DNA from: Bradyrhizobium sp. CCGB12
GTDB taxonomy: Bacteria > Pseudomonadota > Alphaproteobacteria > Rhizobiales > Xanthobacteraceae
NCBI RefSeq assembly: GCF_024199845.1
Contig: NZ_JANADO010000001.1
Span: forward strand, 2,108,001-2,172,000
DNA: 64,000 nucleotides
Reading direction: 5' to 3'
The notes below the pieces were generated by a model. It was not told the origin of the DNA, ran no database searches, and saw only the letters and a program-made list of their open reading frames with translations. The position numbers were made by a program, and so were the translations under genes. The number at the start of each line of letters is the position of its first letter. Within the stretch, counting starts at the first letter, position 1. Shown here piece by piece: positions 1 to 8,607 of this stretch.

Positions 1-80
1 CCGAGCGCAATGGTCAGGATCGCCTGGTTGCGCTGCGGCTGCGGCAGGCCGTCGGCATGCTCGATCGGGGCGGACGACAT
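1..80 (-). CDS. Probable MFS transporter, N-terminal end only
   Basis: Only the first 26 codons lie in the window; the gene runs off the left edge. Translation from the ATG at 80-78 gives a polar leader (MSSAPIEHADGLPQPQRNQ) and the beginning of a hydrophobic helix (AILTIALG). This resembles the start of a DHA2-type drug:H+ antiporter, where such a leader precedes TM1. No good ribosome-binding site is visible upstream, so start and family are both tentative. Confidence 0.4.
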   Translation of the reverse strand, partial: MSSAPIEHADGLPQPQRNQAILTIAL

Positions 81-257
81 GATGGAGGCGCGGTTGATTC
101 GAGCCGTGATTCATCTCCGAATAGGAAATTGCCGGATCGATCGCAACCCGGCAGGACACGGACAGTTCCTGTCGCGGAAGCAGATCTCCCGGCGCTGCAG
201 GCATCGGCAGGACGGCTTTCGCCGCCTGCCGGCGCTTCCGCGCGTTTGGAAAGGTGC

Positions 258-1283
258 CTATACCGCCGGCGGATTGCGGTCGGTGAAAGTCGTGCGCTGG
301 TGCCAGTAGGGATAGGGCAGCGTCACCTTGCTCGCGGCGTCGAGCTTTGTGATCTGGTCCTTGGTCAGCGACCAGCCGACTGCGCCGAGATTTTCGCGCA
401 GCTGCGTTTCGTTGCGCGCACCGATGATCAGCGTCGAGACTGTGGGGCGCTGGAGCAGCCAGTTCAGCGCGATCTGCGAGACGCTCTTGCCCGTCTCCTT
501 CGCGATCTCGTCGATCGCATCGACGACACGATAGACATGCTCGTCCGGCACGGGCGGGCCGAACTCGGCGGTCTTGGGCAGGCGGCTGACGTCCGGCTTG
601 GGCTGGCCGCGGCGGATCTTTCCGGTGAGGCGGCCCCATCCAAGCGGCGACCAGACCACGGCACCCAACCCCTGGTCGAGGCCGAGCGGCATCAGCTCCC
701 ATTCGTAGTCGCGGCCGATCAGTGAATAATAGGTCTGGTTAGCGACGTAGCGCGGGAAGCCGTGCTTGTCGGCCACGGAGAGCGACTTCATCAGGTGCCA
801 ACCCGAAAAATTGGAAACGCCGACATAGCGGATCTTACCGGCGCGCACGAGCACATCGAGGGTGGCGAGCACCTCTTCGGGCGGGGTGAAGGCGTCGAAG
901 CCATGGAGCTGGAACAGGTCGATGTAATCGGTGCCGAGCCGGCTCAGCGAACCGTCGATGGCCGCGAGCAGGTGTTGCCGCGACGAGCCGATGTCGTTGG
1001 GACCGTCGCCGAAGCGGAAGGTTGCTTTGGTCGAGATCAAGACCTTGTCACGGCGCCCCTTGATGGCTTCGCCGAGCACCCGTTCGGACTCGCCGAGCGA
1101 ATAGACATTCGCAGTGTCGAACATAGACACGCCGGCATCGAGGCAGATGTCCAGAAGGCGTCGCGCTTCGGTCGCGTCGGTCGTACCCCACGCAGCAAGG
1201 CGGCCGACGCCGCCGAAGGTGCCGGTCCCAAGACTCAAGGCGGGCACCATGAGGCCTGAGCGGCCCAAGCGTCGGTATTCCAT
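258..1283 (-). CDS. Aldo/keto reductase
   Basis: 341 aa, a (beta/alpha)8 NAD(P)H-dependent oxidoreductase, probably acting on a carbonyl or sugar-like substrate in the cytosol. The AKR signature is complete: N-terminal MEYRRLGRSG, catalytic Asp56 and Tyr61 (DTANVYSLGE), Lys86 and His127 (FQLHGFD). The cofactor-phosphate loop is near the C-terminus (LIIGARNETQLRENL). Length is normal for the YajO/Tas-like subgroup. The ATG at 1283 is chosen over a longer open frame because AAGGAG lies 7 nt upstream and homology begins there. Monocistronic; substrate cannot be deduced. Confidence 0.93.
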   Translation of the reverse strand: MEYRRLGRSGLMVPALSLGTGTFGGVGRLAAWGTTDATEARRLLDICLDAGVSMFDTANVYSLGESERVLGEAIKGRRDKVLISTKATFRFGDGPNDIGSSRQHLLAAIDGSLSRLGTDYIDLFQLHGFDAFTPPEEVLATLDVLVRAGKIRYVGVSNFSGWHLMKSLSVADKHGFPRYVANQTYYSLIGRDYEWELMPLGLDQGLGAVVWSPLGWGRLTGKIRRGQPKPDVSRLPKTAEFGPPVPDEHVYRVVDAIDEIAKETGKSVSQIALNWLLQRPTVSTLIIGARNETQLRENLGAVGWSLTKDQITKLDAASKVTLPYPYWHQRTTFTDRNPPAV

Positions 1284-1396
1284 CGATATGCTCCTTGGCT
1301 GGCCGCTGACTGATCCTTGCGGCCTGATACAAGGATAGTGCAAGCAGGCGCGGCGTCCTATCGCGCGCGCACATACCGGCCTTGCTTGGGAGTGCT

Positions 1397-1633
1397 CTAG
1401 TCGTGCAAGCGCATGTCGTCGAATGCTGCATCGGCAACGCGCGAGGCGGGCGTCTTCACCAAAGATTGAGCTTCGAGCCTTGTTGCGGGCGCGGGGACGC
1501 AGGCGATTTCTCTGTCCGGCACTTGTCGCGGCAGAAGTGTCAGGCTCCAGCCGACCAAGACCAGCACCGCGAGCCGGATCGCGATCACACCCAGCAGCAG
1601 CTCCGATGTGCCTATGGTGTCATGTGTCCTCAT
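1397..1633 (-). CDS. Small putative membrane protein
   Basis: 78 aa from the ATG at 1633. One hydrophobic segment at about residues 11-33 (ELLLGVIAIRLAVLVLVGWS) is followed by a polar tail of about 45 residues. It fills an otherwise empty gap between the AraC gene and the aldo/keto reductase on the same strand. No convincing Shine-Dalgarno sequence and no recognised family. The single transmembrane helix and proper stop make it plausible, but it could be a chance frame. Confidence 0.4.
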   Translation of the reverse strand: MRTHDTIGTSELLLGVIAIRLAVLVLVGWSLTLLPRQVPDREIACVPAPATRLEAQSLVKTPASRVADAAFDDMRLHD

Positions 1634-1732
1634 GCGCGCCAGCCTGATGCAGGCCGCCAAGCAAGGCAATCTGGAATTGGCGAGCATTGCCTTCGCCGGA
1701 AGCGAAGGCTGGAGGTGATGTCTGCCGTGATT

Positions 1733-2689
1733 TCAGTGCCGCAACTGGCTCTGCCTGAAGTCGCGCGGCGACATCCCGAAATGGTCGCGGAAGACGCGGC
1801 CGAAATGCGAGAGGTCGTTGAAGCCCCAGGCGAAGGCGATCTCGCTGATGTGGCGATGGGCGAGCACGGGCGAGGCGAGGTCACGCCGGCATTGGGCGAG
1901 GCGTTCGGCGAGGACGTAGCGCTGGAACGACGTATCCTCGTCGGCGAGGAGATCATTGACATAGCGCGGCGAGATGCCGAGCGCCGCTGCGGTCTCCGAC
2001 AGGGACAGATCGGGGTCGGGTAGGCGCGTCCGGATATGCGCTTTCAGCCGGTAGAGCAGGGCCGAGCGATGGGTCGAGGACGGCAGCGATGTCTTGCCGA
2101 GCCGTTCGCTCAGCACCATGGCGAGCAGGTCGACGGCCTGCTCTGACAATGCGGCCGCGTTGCCCGGTGCGAGCCGGTCCGCGTTCTGGCAGAGCCTGAA
2201 GATGAAATCGTAGGCGAGCCGTTCGAGCGGCACGTCGGCGCCGAACGCGATTGCGGTCAGCGCCTCGGTGCCGCCGAGCCGGCGTTGCAACATCTCCCGC
2301 GGCACCTTGAAGATGGTCTGGGTGAAGGTGTCGCTGAACTTCAGCTCATAGGGCCGCGTGGTGTCATACAGAGCGAACTCGCCGGGATGGATCACCGTCT
2401 CGCGGCCGTCCTGCACCACCCCGCCGTCGCCGCGATTGCCGAGCGCGACCAGGACGAAATCCTGATCCGAGCGCGCGATGCGCGAAGGCGTGCGGAAGAC
2501 GTGCTGACGGTCGGAGCAGACCTCGGAGCACACGGCCCTGCCGAGCGAAGCCTGCGTGACCGAGCCGTGAAAGGCGCTGCCGAGGTCGGACTTGCAGTCG
2601 AGCCCGACGAAGACGTCGCAGACGATGTCCTGCCAGAGGGCCAGCCGCCGGTAGCCGGGGCTGCCGTCGGTCGTGAACTGGATTGGCAT
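1733..2689 (-). CDS. AraC-family transcriptional regulator
   Basis: 318 aa. The N-terminal half (about 1-200) resembles the AraC-binding-like sensor of the PF14525 type. The C-terminal 100 residues hold two helix-turn-helix motifs: LSLSETAAALGISPRYVNDLL and the signature ISEIAFAWGFNDLSHFGRVFRDHFGMSPRDFR. The ATG at 2689 has GGGAGG upstream; the open frame continues far upstream but there only overlaps the divergent nitrilase. It is transcribed away from the nitrilase-aldoxime dehydratase pair across a 195-bp gap, so it is the likely regulator of nitrile/aldoxime metabolism, perhaps responding to the aldoxime or nitrile. The target is inferred from position. Confidence 0.92.
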   Translation of the reverse strand: MPIQFTTDGSPGYRRLALWQDIVCDVFVGLDCKSDLGSAFHGSVTQASLGRAVCSEVCSDRQHVFRTPSRIARSDQDFVLVALGNRGDGGVVQDGRETVIHPGEFALYDTTRPYELKFSDTFTQTIFKVPREMLQRRLGGTEALTAIAFGADVPLERLAYDFIFRLCQNADRLAPGNAAALSEQAVDLLAMVLSERLGKTSLPSSTHRSALLYRLKAHIRTRLPDPDLSLSETAAALGISPRYVNDLLADEDTSFQRYVLAERLAQCRRDLASPVLAHRHISEIAFAWGFNDLSHFGRVFRDHFGMSPRDFRQSQLRH

Positions 2690-2884
2690 CTGGACAGCCT
2701 CCCTTTCACATTCTGCAAAATCGCCTGTCGGCGGATCCAGCCTGCCCGGAGGCAAATCCCGTACCGGCCGGCGATCCCGTCCAGTCGAGTTTTTGTTCCG
2801 CCGTGGTCGAGCGCCTGGCCGCGCGGCTTGGCCCAATAGACTGCATCGGAGATGGCTTCCGATCAACCGGCAATGGAGGCGGCA
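2690..2884. promoter_or_regulatory. Divergent control region, araC-type gene / nitrilase
   Basis: 195 bp between the two divergent starts, the only place for both promoters and for AraC-type operator sites. No clear inverted or direct repeat could be assigned by eye. Confidence 0.4.
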
Positions 2885-3901
2885 ATGGGCATCGAACATC
2901 CGAAATACAAGGTGGCGGTGGTGCAGGCGGCGCCGGCCTGGCTCGACCTCGACGCCTCGATCGACAAGTCGATCGCGCTGATCAGGGAGGCCGCGGAAAA
3001 GGGCGCCAAGCTGATCGCCTTTCCCGAAGCCTTCATCCCCGGCTATCCCTGGCACATCTGGATGGACTCGCCGGCCTGGGCGATCGGCCGCGGTTTTGTG
3101 CAGCGCTATTTCGACAACTCGCTGTCTTATGACAGTCCGCAGGCTGAAAAGCTGTGCGAGGCCGTGCGCAAGGCAAAGCTCACCGCCGTGATCGGCCTGT
3201 CCGAGCGCGACGGCGGCAGCCTTTATCTGGCGCAATGGCTGATCGGACCCGACGGCGAGACCATCGCGAAACGCCGCAAGCTGCGGCCGACCCATGCCGA
3301 GCGCACCGTCTACGGCGAGGGCGACGGCAGCGATCTTGCCGTGCATGCGCGGCCCGACATCGGCCGTCTCGGCGCGCTCTGCTGCTGGGAGCATCTCCAG
3401 CCGCTGTCGAAATACGCGATGTACGCGCAGAACGAGCAGGTGCATGTCGCGGCCTGGCCGAGCTTCTCGCTCTACGATCCGTTCGCGCCGGCGTTAGGGG
3501 CCGAGGTGAACAATGCGGCTTCGCGCGTCTATGCGGTAGAAGGCTCCTGCTTCGTGCTCGCGCCTTGTGCGACAGTGTCGCAGGCCATGATCGACGAGCT
3601 CTGCGACCGGCCGGACAAGCATGCGCTGCTGCATGCCGGCGGCGGCTTTGCCGCGATCTACGGTCCCGACGGCAGCCAGATCGGCGAGAAGCTGGCGCCG
3701 GACCAGGAGGGGCTGCTGATTGCCGAGATCGATCTCGGCGCCATCGGCGTTGCCAAGAACGCCGCCGATCCTGCCGGGCACTATTCGCGGCCCGACGTGA
3801 CGCGGCTCCTGCTCAACAAGAAGCGATACCAGCGCGTCGAGCAGTTCGCGCCGCCAGTCGACACGGTCGAGCCAACGGACATCGGCGCGGCGGCGAGCTG
3901 A
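2885..3901 (+). CDS. Nitrilase (carbon-nitrogen hydrolase)
   Basis: 338 aa. Hydrolyses an organic nitrile to the carboxylic acid plus ammonia. The Glu-Lys-Cys triad is visible: Glu48 (AFPEAFIPGYP), Lys132 (KRRKLRPTHAER) and Cys167 (ALCCWEHLQPL). The CWEH context and the length are typical of true nitrilases rather than amidases. The ATG at 2885 is preferred to ATGs at 2852 and 2873 because GGAGG lies 4 nt upstream and the family begins with the KVAVVQ strand just after it. The aldoxime dehydratase follows 27 nt downstream, so the pair forms a two-step aldoxime to nitrile to acid path. A natural substrate of the phenylacetonitrile or indole-acetonitrile kind is inference only. Confidence 0.95.
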   Translation: MGIEHPKYKVAVVQAAPAWLDLDASIDKSIALIREAAEKGAKLIAFPEAFIPGYPWHIWMDSPAWAIGRGFVQRYFDNSLSYDSPQAEKLCEAVRKAKLTAVIGLSERDGGSLYLAQWLIGPDGETIAKRRKLRPTHAERTVYGEGDGSDLAVHARPDIGRLGALCCWEHLQPLSKYAMYAQNEQVHVAAWPSFSLYDPFAPALGAEVNNAASRVYAVEGSCFVLAPCATVSQAMIDELCDRPDKHALLHAGGGFAAIYGPDGSQIGEKLAPDQEGLLIAEIDLGAIGVAKNAADPAGHYSRPDVTRLLLNKKRYQRVEQFAPPVDTVEPTDIGAAAS

Positions 3902-3928
3902 TCGCCGGGACCATGGGAGAGCACGATC

Positions 3929-4969
3929 ATGGAATCTGCAATTCCTCTGTATCTGGAGACCCAGCGCACGCGCCACAAGCGCGTGCTCGACGATTACCAG
4001 CCGCCATATCCGTCGTTCGTGGCGCGCTACAAGCCCGCCGTGAGCCGCGTCTTGATGGCCTATTTCGGTGTGCAATATCGCGGCACCGCGCCGGTGGCCG
4101 CGAAGGAGGGACTCGCTGAAATCGCCAGGCGGTTTGCCGCGGAAGGTGGGCCCTCGCACTGGGATCGCGCGCACCATATCGACCAGGCCGGATACGAGAA
4201 CGTCGTCTCCGTTGCCTATTGGGATGACATCGCGCGCTTCGATGCCTGGTTCGAGCCGGTGCGCGAGGCGTGGACCGGCGCTGCGGCGGACGGCGTCGGC
4301 ACCTTCATCGAGGTGCTGCGCCCCATTGTGGCGCGGCACGAGACGCTGTTCTCCTCGCCTGACCGGCCCGAAGGGGTTGCCGCAATCGCCGGCGGCATGA
4401 GCGGCGAGGTGCAGGAGCACGCCTATTGGGGCGGCATGCGCGACCGTATCCCGCTGTCGCAGACCGACGCCATGGCGCCCGGCGGCGCCCCGGAGCTGAT
4501 CCGCGACGGCGCACGGCTGCGGGTCGTGGCGCACGACAATCTCTGCCTGATCCGCTCCGGGCAGGACTGGAGCGATACCGAGGCGTCCGAGCGAAAGCTC
4601 TATCTCGACGACGTCGAGCCGGTGCTGCGCGAGGGCATGGATTTTCTGCGCGACGACGGCCTCGGTATCGGCTGCTACGCCAACCGCTACATGCGCGTCC
4701 TCGCGGCCGACGGCAGCGTCAGCGAAAAATCATATGGCCAGAGCTGGTGGAAGAGTCTCGCCGCGCTCGAGCGCTGGGCGGAGTCGCATCCGACCCATGT
4801 CAGGATCTTCGGTGCGGCGATGAAATATCTGTCGACGCTCGGGCCGTCGGCCAAGCTGCGGCTCTATCACGAGGTGACGGTAGCAGCCGCCGACGAGCAG
4901 TTCTTCGAATATCTGAACTGTCACCCGAAGACGGGCATGCTGGCGGCGGTGGAGACCGTCGGCGCCTGA
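3929..4969 (+). CDS. oxd: Haem-containing aldoxime dehydratase
   Basis: 346 aa, the usual length for phenylacetaldoxime dehydratase (haem-dehydratase family, PF13816). These enzymes dehydrate R-CH=NOH to R-CN using ferrous b-type haem. Family landmarks: the N-terminal RPPYPSF-like DDYQPPYPSFVARY, FGVQYRG, WDRAHHIDQAGYENVVSVAYW, and a C-terminal ERWAESHPTHVRIF block carrying candidate proximal haem-ligand histidines (His287/His290). LYHEV contains His314, equivalent to the catalytic distal His. GGGAG lies about 9 nt upstream of the start. Co-transcribed with the nitrilase; the stop is 4 nt from the stop of the convergent HAD gene. Confidence 0.94.
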   Translation: MESAIPLYLETQRTRHKRVLDDYQPPYPSFVARYKPAVSRVLMAYFGVQYRGTAPVAAKEGLAEIARRFAAEGGPSHWDRAHHIDQAGYENVVSVAYWDDIARFDAWFEPVREAWTGAAADGVGTFIEVLRPIVARHETLFSSPDRPEGVAAIAGGMSGEVQEHAYWGGMRDRIPLSQTDAMAPGGAPELIRDGARLRVVAHDNLCLIRSGQDWSDTEASERKLYLDDVEPVLREGMDFLRDDGLGIGCYANRYMRVLAADGSVSEKSYGQSWWKSLAALERWAESHPTHVRIFGAAMKYLSTLGPSAKLRLYHEVTVAAADEQFFEYLNCHPKTGMLAAVETVGA

Positions 4970-4973
4970 GAGG

Positions 4974-5612
4974 CTAGGTTACGCAATGGCCGAGCAATTC
5001 GGGATGCGCGGCGCAGATGTGATGCGCGCCGGCGTCCCGCAGCTCGGCCTCGCTGCCATAGCCGTAGAGCACGCCGATGGCGGTCATGCCGTTAGTGCGG
5101 GCGCCGACCACGTCATGGCTGCGGTCGCCGATCATGATCGCGTGCTGCGGATCGACTTTGGCCTCGTCGAGCGCATAGCGGAGCAGGTCGCGCTTGTCGA
5201 CGCGCGTGCCGTCGAGCTCGGATCCGAACACGCGCTCGAAATACGGTTTCAGCCCGAAATGATCGACGATGCGCGTGGCGTAGACGGCGGGCTTGCTGGT
5301 CGCCACGAACATCCGCGCTCCGGTCGCGACCACCGCGGCGAGCGTGTCGTGGATGCCCTGGTAGGGGGTGTTCTCGAACAGGCCGACCTCGGAAAACCGT
5401 TCGCGGTAGAGCAGCAGCGCCTGGTCAGCGAGTTCGCCGGTTCCCACGAGCCTCTTCAGGCTGGCATGCAGCGGCGGCCCGATGCACCAAGTCAGCTCGT
5501 CCTGGCTCGGGACCGGCTGGCCGAGTTTTTTCAGGGCATACTGGATCGAACCGGTGATCCCGGGCTTTGGGTCGGTGAGTGTGCCGTCGAGATCAAAATA
5601 GATTGTCCGCAT
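4974..5612 (-). CDS. HAD-superfamily hydrolase, phosphoglycolate-phosphatase-like
   Basis: 212 aa. Motif I is DLDGT with Asp7/Asp9, motif II is VATSKP, and motif III/IV is MIGDRSHDVVGA. A helical C1 cap lies in between (GITGSIQYALKKLG...GPPLHASL). The layout fits the Gph/PGMB-like C1 subclass that dephosphorylates small phosphoesters; substrate unknown. The start at 5612 has no competing upstream homology. The gene is convergent with oxd and tail to tail with it, with only 4 nt between the stops, so the two mRNAs probably overlap. Confidence 0.9.
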   Translation of the reverse strand: MRTIYFDLDGTLTDPKPGITGSIQYALKKLGQPVPSQDELTWCIGPPLHASLKRLVGTGELADQALLLYRERFSEVGLFENTPYQGIHDTLAAVVATGARMFVATSKPAVYATRIVDHFGLKPYFERVFGSELDGTRVDKRDLLRYALDEAKVDPQHAIMIGDRSHDVVGARTNGMTAIGVLYGYGSEAELRDAGAHHICAAHPELLGHCVT

Positions 5613-5688
5613 TCTGGCCGGGCTCAGCGTTGATTATTCCGGCCGTTGCTAGTTGCCTTGAGGCCCGAGTTCAAGGGCTTGGAGCGAA

Positions 5689-6654
5689 ATGCAGTTCGAT
5701 GGGGCCCAGAAACTAATCTGGCAGTTGCTCGTGGCGGCGTTCGTCTGGACGTCGGCGCTGGCCGAGGACGCACCGGTTCCTCCCACGCAGCTCGGCCCCG
5801 AAGGGCCCGCAAAACCGTCGCCATCCCCCGAGCCGGTGCGTGAGAGCGACACGCGGGAATCGATCTGCCTGATCATCGAATCTGCCGCGCGCACCTCAAA
5901 CTTGCCGCTGGAGTTCTTTGCCCGCGTGATCTGGCAGGAGAGCCGTTTCCAGGCCGATGCGGTCGGGCCAATGACGCGCAGCGGTGAACACGCGCAGGGG
6001 ATCGCGCAATTCATGCCGGGCACCGCCAGCGAGCGCGGGCTGCTCAATCCCTTCAATCCGGTGCAGGCGCTGCCCAAGTCGGCGGAGTTCTTGAACGAGC
6101 TGCGCAACCAGTTCGGCAATCTCGGCCTTGCGGCTGCCGCCTACAATGCCGGACCGCGGCGGGTGGAGGAATGGCTTGCGGGCACCGGCTCAATGCCGGA
6201 GCAGACCCGCAACTACGTTCTCGCCATTACTGGCGCGACGGTGGAGACGTGGGCCAAGACCGGTGCGACCGGGAAGGGCCCGCCGAGTTCCCCGCCGACG
6301 AGCTGCCGCGATCTCATGGCACTCTTGAAGCGCGCACCCAATCCGTTCGTGGCCGAGCTCGAGCAGCATGTCGAGCTTGCCGCGGCGAAGGTCTGGGGCG
6401 TGCAGCTCGCCGCCGGCTTCGATCGTAACAGGGCGCTGGCGATGTATTCCCGTGCCGTCACGCGGCTGAGCACCGCGATCGGGGATCGCGACCCGAGCTT
6501 GCTGTCGTCCGTGATGCGCAGCCGCGGGACGCGCGCCTTCTATCAGGTGCGCATCGGCGCCGACACGCGCGCCGAGGCGGATGATCTGTGCAATCGCATT
6601 CGCAAGGCGGGCGGTGCGTGCTTTGTGCTGAAGAACAGGGGTGTGAGCGGGTAG
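5689..6654 (+). CDS. Lytic transglycosylase (SLT domain), exported
   Basis: 321 aa. A hydrophobic N-terminal segment (about 9-25, LIWQLLVAAFVWTSALAED) acts as a signal peptide or anchor and is followed by a Pro-rich linker. The SLT/goose-lysozyme-like domain spans about 58-165: catalytic Glu84 (VIWQESRFQADAVGP), GIAQFMPGTASERG, and AAAAYNAGPRRVEEWL. The C-terminal 50 residues (YQVRIGADTRAEADDLCNRIRKAGGACFV) resemble a SPOR-type peptidoglycan-binding fold. It cleaves the MurNAc-GlcNAc bond in the periplasm. GGAGCGA precedes the ATG. No partner gene beside it. Confidence 0.9.
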   Translation: MQFDGAQKLIWQLLVAAFVWTSALAEDAPVPPTQLGPEGPAKPSPSPEPVRESDTRESICLIIESAARTSNLPLEFFARVIWQESRFQADAVGPMTRSGEHAQGIAQFMPGTASERGLLNPFNPVQALPKSAEFLNELRNQFGNLGLAAAAYNAGPRRVEEWLAGTGSMPEQTRNYVLAITGATVETWAKTGATGKGPPSSPPTSCRDLMALLKRAPNPFVAELEQHVELAAAKVWGVQLAAGFDRNRALAMYSRAVTRLSTAIGDRDPSLLSSVMRSRGTRAFYQVRIGADTRAEADDLCNRIRKAGGACFVLKNRGVSG

Positions 6655-6670
6655 GGGCGCGTCTCTCTCC

Positions 6671-6775
6671 CGTCATTCCGGGGCGCGCCCTCTTGGGCGC
6701 GAGCCCGAAATCCATCGCACGGCAGTCTCTGCGGCCCGATGGATTCTCGCGACTTCGTCGCGCCCCGGAATGACG
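6671..6775. repeat. Palindromic intergenic repeat, family A
   Basis: About 105 bp beginning CGTCATTCCGGGGCGCGCC and ending with the inverted copy GGCGCGCCCCGGAATGACG-like arm, with a CGAGCCCGAAATCCATCG / CGATGGATTCTCGC inner pair. The same family occurs at 34968-35072 and 52496-52576. Such elements are abundant between genes in Bradyrhizobium; the RNA would fold into a long hairpin. Confidence 0.85.
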
Positions 6776-6885
6776 GTAGCGGGCGTCGGCGTCACGCATG
6801 CCAGCCCCGCCGCCGGCTTCCTTGACGCAAGACGCCCCATCGCCCGTTATGCAGGCACGATTCCTCTCCTCGGCCAAAAGCTCCC

Positions 6886-7626
6886 GTGGCACTTCCTCCG
6901 CTCGATTCACCTCAATGGCAAAGTCCCTGGCGTGCGTTTGCCTGGGGGCTGCGCTCGGTCACGCAGACGATCCTCACGCTCGTCCTGTTCGCGACTTATC
7001 TCGGCATCGGCGCGCTGGCCCATGACACCCATTTCAGCCTGCTCTGGGCATTGTGTTCGACGCTGTTCGTCTGGGCAGGTCCGGCGCAGATCATCTTGAT
7101 TACAACGCTCGGCTCGGGCGCCACCATCATCCAGTCGGCGATTGCGGTCACCGTCAGCGCGGTGCGGCTGTTTCCCATGGTGGTCTCGGTGCTGCCGCTG
7201 ATGCGTACGCCGACGACCAAGCGGCGTGAGCTGTTTTTCGCGGCGCATCTCACGGCCGTGACGCTGTGGGTCGAATGCCATCGCTTCCTGCCACAGGTGC
7301 CGCGCGAGCGGCGGATCGCCTTCGTCAACGGGCTTGGCTTCGGTCTGGTCTCGGTATGCCTCATCGCCAACACGGTGGGCTTTTTCCTCGCCGCCAATCT
7401 GACGCAGACGCTGGGGGCCGCGATCCTGATGCTGACGCCGCTGTCGTTCCTGTTCTCGACCGCGCGCAACAGCCGTGAGGCCGCCGACGTCGTCGCGCTG
7501 GCGCTCGGCGTCTTGCTCTATCCGCTGGCTGCGAAAATGAACTCCGGCCTCGACATCCTCGTCAGCGGCCTCGCAGCCGGCACCATCGCCTATGGCGTGC
7601 ATTGGTGGCGGGAGGTGCGCGCATGA
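6886..7626 (+). CDS. azlC: AzlC family permease subunit
   Basis: 246 aa integral membrane protein. At least five hydrophobic helices are visible, including TILTLVLFATYLGIGALA, LGFGLVSVCLIANTVGFFLA and LMLTPLSFLFSTARNS, with the family motif SAVRLFPMVVSVLPLM. AzlC with AzlD forms a two-subunit exporter; the Bacillus and E. coli (YgaZH) pairs export branched-chain amino acids. The start is a GTG at 6886 without a strong ribosome-binding site, so a few N-terminal residues are uncertain. The stop overlaps the azlD start (ATGA). Confidence 0.9.
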   Translation: MALPPLDSPQWQSPWRAFAWGLRSVTQTILTLVLFATYLGIGALAHDTHFSLLWALCSTLFVWAGPAQIILITTLGSGATIIQSAIAVTVSAVRLFPMVVSVLPLMRTPTTKRRELFFAAHLTAVTLWVECHRFLPQVPRERRIAFVNGLGFGLVSVCLIANTVGFFLAANLTQTLGAAILMLTPLSFLFSTARNSREAADVVALALGVLLYPLAAKMNSGLDILVSGLAAGTIAYGVHWWREVRA

Positions 7627-7973
7627 GCGTTGCGCAGCTCATCGGCGACTGGCACGCACTTGCCGTGCTGTTCGTCGCTGGCGTCGTTCCCAACCAGATC
7701 TGGCGCATGCTCGGCCTGTGGTTCGGCGGCGGCATCGACGAGGGCTCCGAGCTGCTGGTCTGGGTGCGGGCGGTCGCCACCGCGATCCTGGCCGGCGTCA
7801 TCGCCCAGATCGTGGTCGAGCCGCCCGGAGCGCTTGCCAGCGTGCCTGACCTCCTGCGCTATGGCGCTGTCGGCGCCGGCCTCGTCGTCTTCCTGCTGAC
7901 CCGACGCTCGATCTTCGCGGGCGTTGTGACCGGCGAAGTCTTCCTGCTGGCCGGCAAATGGTGGTTGGGCTAA
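7623..7973 (+). CDS. azlD: AzlD family permease subunit
   Basis: 116 aa, about four helices (WHALAVLFVAGVVPNQIWRMLG, LVWVRAVATAILAGVIAQIVV, LLRYGAVGAGLVVFLLTR, FAGVVTGEVFLLAGKWW). The size and the motif PNQIWR are typical of AzlD/YgaH. The ATG at 7623 overlaps the azlC stop as ATGA, indicating translational coupling and equimolar synthesis of the two subunits. trmO follows 31 nt downstream and may be co-transcribed, but has no functional link. Confidence 0.9.
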   Translation: MSVAQLIGDWHALAVLFVAGVVPNQIWRMLGLWFGGGIDEGSELLVWVRAVATAILAGVIAQIVVEPPGALASVPDLLRYGAVGAGLVVFLLTRRSIFAGVVTGEVFLLAGKWWLG

Positions 7974-8004
7974 AACCGCCGGCGAACAGCAAGGAACTGG
8001 AAAT

Positions 8005-8496
8005 ATGGTTCGCGAACAGGAGCTCCGCGACGGCGAACTCGCCATCGAGCTGCCGCCCGCCGAGGATGCCGGTCTCGTCTTCATCGGCCGCATCCGCACC
8101 CCCTGGACCTCGCGGCTGGAGACGCCGCGGCAGGGACGTCATGACGGCCCGGTGTGCCGGCTCGAGATCTTCGAGCCGTTCGTGCCGGCCATCAAGGGCG
8201 TCGATTTCTACAGCAATCTCGAAGTGCTGTACTGGCTCGACAAGTCGCGCCGCGACATCATCCTGCAAAGCCCGAAGAACAACGAGAAGACCCGCGGCAC
8301 GTTCTCGCTGCGCTCGCCGGTCCGGCCCAATCCGATCGGCACGTCGATCGTCAAGCTGGTCGGTATCGAAGGCAATGTGATCCTGGTGCGCGGACTCGAT
8401 TGCCTCGACAATACGCCGCTGATCGACATCAAGCCCGACCGCTGCGAGTTCACGCCGCTGGCGGCGCCGCAGCCGGGGGATTTCCAGACGGAGTGA
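8005..8496 (+). CDS. trmO: tRNA (N6-threonylcarbamoyladenosine37-N6)-methyltransferase TrmO
   Basis: 163 aa. Belongs to the TsaA/UPF0066 family, which uses SAM to methylate t6A37 to m6t6A in tRNA-Thr. Signatures are FIGRIRTPW at the N-terminus, LEVLYWLDKS, and the family hallmark RSPVRPNPIGTSIVKL, followed by the second-strand block ILVRGLDCLDNTPLIDIKP. Length matches the single-domain bacterial form without the C-terminal extension of E. coli TrmO. The ATG at 8005 begins shortly after azlD. Confidence 0.9.
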   Translation: MVREQELRDGELAIELPPAEDAGLVFIGRIRTPWTSRLETPRQGRHDGPVCRLEIFEPFVPAIKGVDFYSNLEVLYWLDKSRRDIILQSPKNNEKTRGTFSLRSPVRPNPIGTSIVKLVGIEGNVILVRGLDCLDNTPLIDIKPDRCEFTPLAAPQPGDFQTE

Positions 8497-8507
8497 GATC
8501 TGTCCTC

Positions 8508-8594
8508 CGTCATTGCGAGGAGCCCTTGCGACGAAGCAATCCAGACTGGCGCCGCGGATGCAGTCTGGATTGCTTCGCTGTGCTCGCCATGACG
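8508..8594. repeat. Palindromic intergenic repeat, family B (copy 1)
   Basis: About 87 bp with arms CGTCATTGCGAGG..GAAGCAATCCAGA and TCTGGATTGCTTCG..CATGACG. Copies at 12882-12966, 33034-33121 and an IS-interrupted one at 41958-42033/43086-43095. It lies between the convergent trmO and HIT genes, where its hairpin could also end transcription. Confidence 0.85.
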
Positions 8595-8607
8595 GAATGT
8601 GCGGCGA

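Noticed and set aside
2690..3445. N-terminal extension of the AraC gene to a 570-aa protein
   Set aside because: The extra 250 residues are antisense to the nitrilase. The ATG at 2689 has a good ribosome-binding site and starts the recognised domain.
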